Below, piece after piece: positions 56,825-64,000 of a DNA stretch of 64,000 bases. Position 1 is the first letter of the stretch. The number at the start of each line of letters is the position of its first letter. The translations under genes and the position numbers were made by a program. The notes under the pieces were generated by a model. The model was not told where the DNA came from and did no database searches. It worked only from the letters and a program-made list of their open reading frames with translations. Source of the DNA: Paracoccus sp. S1E-3. Lineage in GTDB: Bacteria > Pseudomonadota > Alphaproteobacteria > Rhodobacterales > Rhodobacteraceae. The stretch spans positions 1-64,000 of the forward strand of contig NZ_JACEMU010000016.1 of NCBI RefSeq assembly GCF_013868135.1, given 5' to 3'.

Positions 56825-57614
56825 TCTTTTTCGTCCCTTCCACAGGCCCGGCCGTCATGCGGGCGGGAATTCCGTGCGCCCTGCAATCGCGCAGGGTCTG
56901 TTCTCGTTCCATGACAGCGAGGCCAAGCGGCATGGTCTTCGACATGGTAAAGACCGATTCCACCACCTGCACGCTCTTGTCCTCGCTTTTCACCGTGCGG
57001 ACATGGCGTGCAAACGGCGTTTTCGTGGTCGTCGACCAGGCGGCCAATGTGCATGTGGCATAGGCAAAGGCGGCGCTGTCGTCCACCCCCTGCTGCAAGC
57101 GCACCTGCACCATCACCAGATCGGCCGGGCCCGTCTTGCCGCCGCCGACGGCCATGACCTTGCCGCCCAGAAAGGCCTCGGGCGCGGTCGGCGTGATCCG
57201 CGCCGGCAGCAGGCCGCCGCGCTTGGCGGCGAATTTTTCCAGCGCGATGTCCTGCGCGGTGGGGGGCTTGGGCAGCGCCTCCACCGGCATCGAATCGTCT
57301 GCGACCAGCACGCTTGCCAGACTGTAGACCTCGTCCCCGGTCTGGCCCAGCGTCTGGCGCCCGCGTGGCGAATCCAGCTTGGTCGTGGTGACCGAGCCGT
57401 CATTTTCCAGAATCATCAACTCGCCGCGTTTGGTCGACAGGCCGGCCAGAATCGAGGTGTCTTCGGTCGGACCTTCCAGCTGCACCGGCAGGGTTGCGGG
57501 CTTGGCGCGCGGCGGCTGCGACAGCCCCCCGTCAGACGAGGTAGACGCACAGCCGGACAGGACGGCAAAAGCCGCCCCCGCCACCATGCCGATATGCCCC
57601 GCCTGTTGCCGCAT
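56817..57614 (-). CDS. Hypothetical lipoprotein in the nuo operon
   Basis: 265 residues with a lipoprotein signal [22 protein letters not shown] (lipobox LSGC, lipidated C22). The mature part is soluble; conserved-looking features are [25 protein letters not shown] and a C-terminal [17 protein letters not shown]. No recognised domain. It lies 9 bp after nuoG and overlaps nuoH by 8 bp, so it is an operon member whose product would be periplasmic, on the opposite side from the NADH arm. Confidence 0.7.
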   Translation of the reverse strand: MRQQAGHIGMVAGAAFAVLSGCASTSSDGGLSQPPRAKPATLPVQLEGPTEDTSILAGLSTKRGELMILENDGSVTTTKLDSPRGRQTLGQTGDEVYSLASVLVADDSMPVEALPKPPTAQDIALEKFAAKRGGLLPARITPTAPEAFLGGKVMAVGGGKTGPADLVMVQVRLQQGVDDSAAFAYATCTLAAWSTTTKTPFARHVRTVKSEDKSVQVVESVFTMSKTMPLGLAVMEREQTLRDCRAHGIPARMTAGPVEGTKKNG

Positions 57615-57623
57615 CGCGTCCTC

Positions 57624-59654
57624 TTATTCCGCCGCCAGCACGCCGCCGAGTTGCGCACGCGCCGCGGCCATCGCCGACAGCTCGCCCATCAGGCTGGAGG
57701 CGCGGGCAATTGCGTTGGTAAGGTAGAAGTCCCTGATCGCATACTGGAAATCCGCCTTGCCCATCTCGCGAACCGGCAGCGGCTGCCATTCATTGACCGG
57801 CACCTGATCGATCATGGCCAGCACGGGGACGGCCTTGACCATCTCGCGGCGCAGGCCCGCAAGGCTGTCCCAGCCTTGGGTCTTGCCCAGTTCCGCCGAC
57901 AGCGCGCGCAGAATGGCCCAGTTTTCCTTGGCCACGCCCGGCGCGAAATTGGCGCGCATCGCCAGCTGCGGGCGCCCTTCGGTATTCACGAACAGGCCGT
58001 TTTCCTCGGTATAGCAGGCCGCGGGCAGGATGATGTCGGCACGGTGCGCGCCGCGATCCCCATGGCTGCCCTGATAGATCACGAAGGCGCCCGGTGCGAT
58101 ATCGACCTCGTCCGCACCGAGGTTGAAGACCACATCGGCCCCCTCGGTCGCCGCCGCCAGGCCGCCTTCGGTCACCGCGCCCACATCCATCGCGCCCACG
58201 CGGGACGCGGCGGTCTGCAGCACCAGCAGCTTCGAATTCGAATTCTCGGCCAGCTTCATCGCATGGGCCAGAACCGCCTCGCCGTCGGCCTCGCGGATGG
58301 CGCCCTGCCCGACGATCACGATGCTCGGCGCATCCCTGGTTTCCTGCGAAATCTCGCGCGAGGACAGGCTTTCCAGCGCCGCCCGGTCATCGCCCACATG
58401 CGCATAATCATAGGTCAGATCGACCGGCGCGCCGACCAGCCCGATCCTGGCGCCCTTGGTCCATGCGGCGCGGATCCGCGCGTTCAGCACCGGCGCTTCG
58501 CTGCGCGGGTCGGTGCCGATCAGCTGGATCATCTTCGCGCCGTCGATATCGGCGATGCTGGCCGTGCCCACATAGCCCGAGCGGTTGCCGATAGGCAGTT
58601 TCGCCCCATCGGTGCGGCATTCCACCGAACCGCCCAAGCCTTCGATCAGCTGCTTCAGGCTGAAGGCAGCTTCGGTCGGGGCCAGATCGCCAACCAGACC
58701 GGCGACCTTCTGCGCGCCCTTCATGGCAGCGGCGGCGGCATTCAGCGCCTCGCCCCAGGCGGCGGGGCGCAGACGCCCGTTTTCACGGATATAGGGCTTG
58801 TCCAGACGCTGATGGCGCAGCCCGTCCCAGACGAAACGGGTCTTGTCGTTGATCCATTCCTCGTTCACGCCGTCATTGTTGCGCGGCAGGATACGCATGA
58901 CTTCGCGGCCCTTGGTATCGACGCGGATATTGCTGCCAAGCGCGTCCATCACATCGATGGTTTCGGTCTTGGTCAGCTCCCACGGGCGGGCCGTGAAGGC
59001 ATAGGGCTTCGACACCAGCGCGCCGACCGGGCACAGGTCGATGATATTGCCCTGCAGGTTCGAGTTGAGCGTCTCGTTGAGATAGCTGGTGATCTCGCTG
59101 TCTTCACCGCGCCCGGTCTGGCCCATCTGGGTGATGCCGGCGATTTCGGTGGTGAAGCGCACACAGCGGGTGCAGCTGATGCAGCGCGTCATATGGGTTT
59201 CGATCAGCGGCCCGAGGTTCAGTTCCTCGGAGGCGCGCTTCGGCTCGCGATAGCGGCTGAAGTCGATGCCATAGGCCATCGCCTGATCCTGCAGGTCGCA
59301 TTCGCCGCCCTGATCGCAGATCGGGCAGTCGAGCGGGTGGTTGATCAGCAGGAATTCCATCACCCCCTCGCGCGCCTTGCGCACCATGGGCGAGTTGGTG
59401 AGGATTTCCGCCGGCGCCCCTTCCGGCCCCGGCCGCAGGTCCTTGACCTGCATCGCGCAGGAGGCGGCGGGCTTGGGCGGGCCGCCCACGATCTCGACCA
59501 GACACATGCGGCAGTTGCCAGCGATCGACAGACGCTCGTGATAGCAGAAGCGCGGAATCTCGATCCCCGCCTGTTCGCAGGCCTGAATCAGGGTCAGGTT
59601 GGGGTCGACGTCGATTGCCTTGCCGTCGATCTTGATTGTGCGCAGATCTGCCAT
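57624..59654 (-). CDS. nuoG: NADH-quinone oxidoreductase subunit G
   Basis: Large peripheral iron-sulfur subunit (Nqo3). 676 residues. N-terminal [2Fe-2S] domain with C37, C48, C51 and C66 ([16 protein letters not shown] ... SC), the HxxxC cluster region [20 protein letters not shown], a [4Fe-4S] motif [10 protein letters not shown] ... DLCPVGAL, then a molybdopterin-oxidoreductase-like domain that binds no cofactor here. AAGGA lies ten bases before the ATG. Confidence 0.97.
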   Translation of the reverse strand: MADLRTIKIDGKAIDVDPNLTLIQACEQAGIEIPRFCYHERLSIAGNCRMCLVEIVGGPPKPAASCAMQVKDLRPGPEGAPAEILTNSPMVRKAREGVMEFLLINHPLDCPICDQGGECDLQDQAMAYGIDFSRYREPKRASEELNLGPLIETHMTRCISCTRCVRFTTEIAGITQMGQTGRGEDSEITSYLNETLNSNLQGNIIDLCPVGALVSKPYAFTARPWELTKTETIDVMDALGSNIRVDTKGREVMRILPRNNDGVNEEWINDKTRFVWDGLRHQRLDKPYIRENGRLRPAAWGEALNAAAAAMKGAQKVAGLVGDLAPTEAAFSLKQLIEGLGGSVECRTDGAKLPIGNRSGYVGTASIADIDGAKMIQLIGTDPRSEAPVLNARIRAAWTKGARIGLVGAPVDLTYDYAHVGDDRAALESLSSREISQETRDAPSIVIVGQGAIREADGEAVLAHAMKLAENSNSKLLVLQTAASRVGAMDVGAVTEGGLAAATEGADVVFNLGADEVDIAPGAFVIYQGSHGDRGAHRADIILPAACYTEENGLFVNTEGRPQLAMRANFAPGVAKENWAILRALSAELGKTQGWDSLAGLRREMVKAVPVLAMIDQVPVNEWQPLPVREMGKADFQYAIRDFYLTNAIARASSLMGELSAMAAARAQLGGVLAAE

Positions 59655-59665
59655 GTCGTCAGTCC

Positions 59666-60067
59666 TTACTTGGCCACCAGAAGCGATCCGGCAACCGACT
59701 TGCTTGCGATTTCATTCCGCCCGATGCGGCAGAAGGATTCAGCATCCCCCTTACGCGCGCCGTTGCGGGTCAGATAGTCTTCGGCCGCGGCATAGATCCG
59801 CGCCTTGTCCTGCTTGCTGTCGAGGAAGGCGTCGATTTCCGACGAGGAATAGCCCTTGCTCTCGGCATAACGTTTCAACGCCCGCGCCTGACTCCACGCA
59901 TAAACGATGCGGGCATCGATCGAGGGGCATTCGCGCCGCACCCGGTCCGCGACCCGCGCGGCGATCAGCCGGTCGTTGATGTAACGCTCCTGCGCCAGCG
60001 GCGCCTGCGCCAATGCGGGCGCGGCCAGCGTGGCGGCCGTCAGGGCGATTGCGATCAGTTTCTTCAT
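59666..60067 (-). CDS. Secreted small protein (DUF5333-like) in the nuo operon
   Basis: 133 residues with a signal peptide ([20 protein letters not shown]) and a helical mature domain ([58 protein letters not shown]) with two Cys (in RREC and [10 protein letters not shown]) likely to form a disulfide. It resembles the DUF5333 family found in Rhodobacteraceae nuo clusters, a family name I give from memory. Between nuoF and nuoG, like a known unidentified frame of the Paracoccus operon. Confidence 0.72.
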   Translation of the reverse strand: MKKLIAIALTAATLAAPALAQAPLAQERYINDRLIAARVADRVRRECPSIDARIVYAWSQARALKRYAESKGYSSSEIDAFLDSKQDKARIYAAAEDYLTRNGARKGDAESFCRIGRNEIASKSVAGSLLVAK

Positions 60068-60219
60068 GGCATCTGCCTCCATTCCAACATGGATGCAGCC
60101 ATAACATGGCGGGGCGCAAGCTGCCCGACACGGAGGGGTGAGCAGCGCGTGAAGGCCATGCCCCCGCACCGCTGCCTGCGCCCTCTCACATCCGCCGCCT
60201 GTCGCATCATTCGCGCGCC

Positions 60220-61752
<1,533 letters not shown>

Positions 61753-61753
<1 letters not shown>

Positions 61754-62667
61754 CAATACACCTCGCCCTTGTCGACGCGGCGCGAAAATTCCGTGTCCTG
61801 ACCCGCCGCCAGGATCTTCGCCTGCCCGACCCAATCGTCCGAGCGGATGCGCCCGCCCATGCGTCCGATCAGTTCGGCGAAATGGTCGATATCGCCGTCG
61901 CTCCACGCGGCGATTTCCGCGAAGCTGATGACCCCATTGTCATGCAGAAGCTTTTCCAGTTGCGGGCCGACACCCTTGATTTCCTTCAGGTTGTCCACCG
62001 CCTTCGCAGGCTTCGCTGCGGTGGTCTTCGCAACCTTCGCTTTCGCTTTCGCCTTCACCTTCGCCGGCGTGACCGTCTCGCTCGCCGGCAGGGGCGTCAC
62101 CTCGGGCGTCGAGGAGGCCTGCGCGATCCCTGCCGCCGGTGCGGGCGCACCCTCGCCTGCCGGCGAATCCTGCGCCGTCCTGCCGCGCGCCGCCAGCGCG
62201 CCCATCGCGTCGCTCGCCGTCGCACCGGCTTTTTCCGAAGGCTCCGCACTGCGCTCACCGGCATCATCGCCGTCCCGGCCGTCGTCGTTCCCAGATTCGC
62301 GCCGCGTCTTCTCGCGGTCTTCGCGCATGTCGTGCAACGCCTCGCGGCCCTTTTCCACGGCCGAGACGGTGCCGGAGGCCAAGGCGGTTCCAGCATGGAC
62401 GATCGCATCCTCGGCCCGGTCCAGCATGCCGCCATCGCCGATGTCATGGGCGGTGGCGCGCGGACCCAGCACTTCGGCGCTTTCGACCACGCCGCCACGA
62501 CCATCACACAGCAGCCAGACCAGAAGCTGGCCCATCAGGAAGAAGGACATCAGGCCAAGCAATAGCCCCGCCATGAAGCCGCCGCCAAAGAGATTGAACA
62601 GGAACACCAGCAAGCCGGCCAGAGCAGCAGCCAGCCAGCAATTCCGCGTGCATTCAGTCTTCAGCAT
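61753..62667 (-). CDS. Membrane protein with C-terminal helix-hairpin-helix domain
   Basis: 304 residues: one or two N-terminal transmembrane helices (about 11-52), a charged low-complexity middle (about 80-225, with a VKAKAKAKVAKTTAAKPAK stretch), and a C-terminal helix-hairpin-helix module from residue 227 (LKEIKGVGPQLEKLLHDNGV). Such modules bind DNA in other proteins, but this type is common beside complex I genes. The same domain occurs at the end of NuoE next door (27 of 60 positions identical by eye), so the two genes share a duplicated part. Function unknown. Confidence 0.78.
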
Positions 62668-62695
62668 CTGTCACCCCCGTGGCGTGCGGTTGATC

Positions 62696-63745
62696 CTAGT
62701 TGGCCGTCCCCTTGCGTTCCCTGACAAATTGCTGGGCCTGCCTGACCCATTCGTCGCGCGTCACCCGGCCATGGAAGCCTTCCAGATTGGCATCGACCCA
62801 GGCGATCTCGTCCGAGGCCCAGCCTGCGATCTGGTCGAAATGATAGACCCCCAGCTGGTGCAGCAGCTGTTCAAGCTTCGGGCCGACGCCATTGATTTCC
62901 TTCAGGTCGTCGGGCCGACCGTCGCGCGGCGCGGCCAGACCTTCGGGCTTGCGCCCCTCGGCCAGGGCCTCGGCCGCGGCGGCGGCGGTATCGGCGACGA
63001 TGATCTTTTCTTCCCGCGCGACTTCGGCCCGCTCGGTCTTGCCCAGCCAGGGCGTCAGGATCGGCACCTCGGTGCCGTCGATGCGCTTCAGCGTATCGCC
63101 GATCTCGAGCGCCAGCGTGACCGAGGCATTCGCGGCCTCGACCGGGGGCAGCAGGTTGGTCAGCGCATTCTGGCCGGTCTTCGCCTCGGAGGAGAAGCGG
63201 CCATCCTGCGGGCCGGGACGCGGCACCTGACCGGCGACCATGGCGTCGATCAGTTCGGCCAGCTTTTCGGCGGTCAGGTCTTCATAGAAATCCTTGCCGA
63301 TCTGGGCCATCGGCGCATTGGCGCAGGCGCCCAGGCACTCGACCTCCTCCCAGGAAAAGCGGCCATCGTCCGACAGCGTATGCGGTGCCGGGGAAATCTT
63401 CTCGCGGCAGACGCGGATCAGGTCCTCGGCCCCGCAGATCATGCAGGTGGTGGTGCCGCAGATCTGGATATTGGCGACCGAACCGACCGGATAGAGCTGG
63501 AACATGAAATAGAAGGTCGCGACCTCCAGCACCCGCATATAGGCCATGCCCAGCAGGTCGGCGACATATTCCATCGCCGGACGGGTCAGCCAGCCTTCCT
63601 GTTCCTGCGCGCGCCACAGGATCGGGATCACCGCCGACTGCTGGCGACCTTCGGGGTATTTGGTCATCTGCGCCCGCGCCCAGTCAAGGTTCGCTGGCGT
63701 GAACTCGAACGAGTCCGGCTGGATGGGGGATAGGCGGCGCAGCAT
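62696..63745 (-). CDS. nuoE: NADH-quinone oxidoreductase subunit E with HhH extension
   Basis: Thioredoxin-like subunit (Nqo2) carrying the off-path [2Fe-2S] cluster N1a. 349 residues from [15 protein letters not shown], against roughly 240 in Paracoccus denitrificans. Cluster ligands C96, C101 (CGTTTC) and C137, C141 (CLGAC) are present. After the conserved core (ends near 175) comes a linker and a helix-hairpin-helix domain at 281-345 ([20 protein letters not shown]). An ATG 13 codons upstream would add [13 protein letters not shown]. The extension is the odd feature. Confidence 0.95.
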   Translation of the reverse strand: MLRRLSPIQPDSFEFTPANLDWARAQMTKYPEGRQQSAVIPILWRAQEQEGWLTRPAMEYVADLLGMAYMRVLEVATFYFMFQLYPVGSVANIQICGTTTCMICGAEDLIRVCREKISPAPHTLSDDGRFSWEEVECLGACANAPMAQIGKDFYEDLTAEKLAELIDAMVAGQVPRPGPQDGRFSSEAKTGQNALTNLLPPVEAANASVTLALEIGDTLKRIDGTEVPILTPWLGKTERAEVAREEKIIVADTAAAAAEALAEGRKPEGLAAPRDGRPDDLKEINGVGPKLEQLLHQLGVYHFDQIAGWASDEIAWVDANLEGFHGRVTRDEWVRQAQQFVRERKGTAN

Positions 63746-63890
63746 CAGCGGCAGGTCTCCGTCTTGAGGACCGGCGGCACGCATTCCCGCGCGCCTCGCC
63801 CCTCGTTAATCCGTGTGCGGGCGGCGCCACCGGCGCCCCCCGTGATCAAGTCTTGCCCAGCCGGCGCACAGGCCGGCAGGCGGCGGGCCA

Positions 63891-64000
63891 TCACCGGTCA
63901 ACCTCGCCGAACACGATGTCGAGCGTGGCGATGAAGGCCGGGATGTCGGACAACATGTGGCCCTTGGCCATCCAGTCCATCGACTGCAGATGCGCGAAAC
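63891..64000 (-). CDS. nuoD: NADH-quinone oxidoreductase subunit D (C-terminal end)
   Basis: Only the last 36 codons are in the window: the protein ends [35 protein letters not shown], with the C-terminal IVFGEVDR characteristic of NuoD/Nqo4, the 49-kDa quinone-site subunit. The gene continues off the right edge. About 145 bp separate its stop from the nuoE start; no gene is evident there. Confidence 0.92.
   Translation of the reverse strand, partial: FAHLQSMDWMAKGHMLSDIPAFIATLDIVFGEVDR

Noticed and set aside
56727-59777. A 1016-codon plus-strand open frame across nuoH-nuoG
   Set aside because: Antisense to two conserved complex I genes and without recognisable protein features.

Overview
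This 64 kb, GC-rich window is from an alphaproteobacterial chromosome, almost certainly Rhodobacteraceae and most likely Paracoccus or a close relative. The grounds are the complex I operon interleaved with small unidentified genes in the order known from Paracoccus denitrificans and ending in birA, the yajC-secD-secF-Mth938-ccmABCDG order, a GAAC-N7-GAAC SOS box, and a DUF1127 gene followed by CCUCCUCCC-loop small RNAs as in Rhodobacter. I see no phage, insertion sequence, CRISPR, rRNA or tRNA gene. Genus is inferred from gene order and family knowledge, not from a database search.

Layout. 0-8 kb: tuf (minus strand, with a clear terminator), a DUF533/TerB-like protein, a cytochrome c'/c-556 plus cytochrome b561 pair, a 50-residue secreted peptide, parC, an SH3-domain protein, a LysR regulator and a small secreted protein. 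8.2-17.6 kb: the front half of the division and cell-wall cluster on the minus strand, mraZ-rsmH-ftsL-ftsI-murE-murF-mraY-murD, headed by three 10-bp-spaced MraZ-type boxes and a structured leader of about 270 nt. 18-20.5 kb: a YcxB-like membrane protein, then the most unusual locus of the window: a DUF1127 (CcaF1-like) gene followed by ten consecutive hairpins, each carrying CUCCUCCC or CCUCCUCCC in its loop, arranged as five two-hairpin CcsR-type sRNA units and closed by a terminator; then rlmJ. 20.6-34 kb: a decayed M23 peptidase remnant, acnA, DUF1223, an EamA transporter, yciB, an alpha/beta hydrolase, metZ, folE2, a secreted PPC-like protein, a uvrD/pcrA helicase with an SOS box and probably a leaderless mRNA, a 34-residue Cys-rich lipoprotein and a cupin. 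34-41 kb (minus): yajC-secD-secF-Mth938/NDUFAF3-like-ccmA-ccmB-ccmC-ccmD-ccmG. 41-44.4 kb: mazG, trmB and an SLC13-family permease. 44.8-64 kb (minus): nuoD(partial)-nuoE-orf-orf-nuoF-orf-nuoG-orf-nuoH-orf-nuoI-orf-nuoJ-orf-nuoKLMN-birA-coaX-rnj.

How it fits together. The window is mainly core housekeeping: translation (EF-Tu), chromosome decatenation, peptidoglycan precursor synthesis and septal transpeptidation, the TCA cycle (aconitase), protein export, cytochrome c maturation and the proton-pumping NADH dehydrogenase. The accessory interest lies in regulation: the expanded anti-Shine-Dalgarno-like sRNA array, the MraZ operator, the SOS-controlled leaderless helicase gene, and complex I accessory genes. 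Among the last, NuoE and a neighbouring membrane protein carry paralogous helix-hairpin-helix tails.
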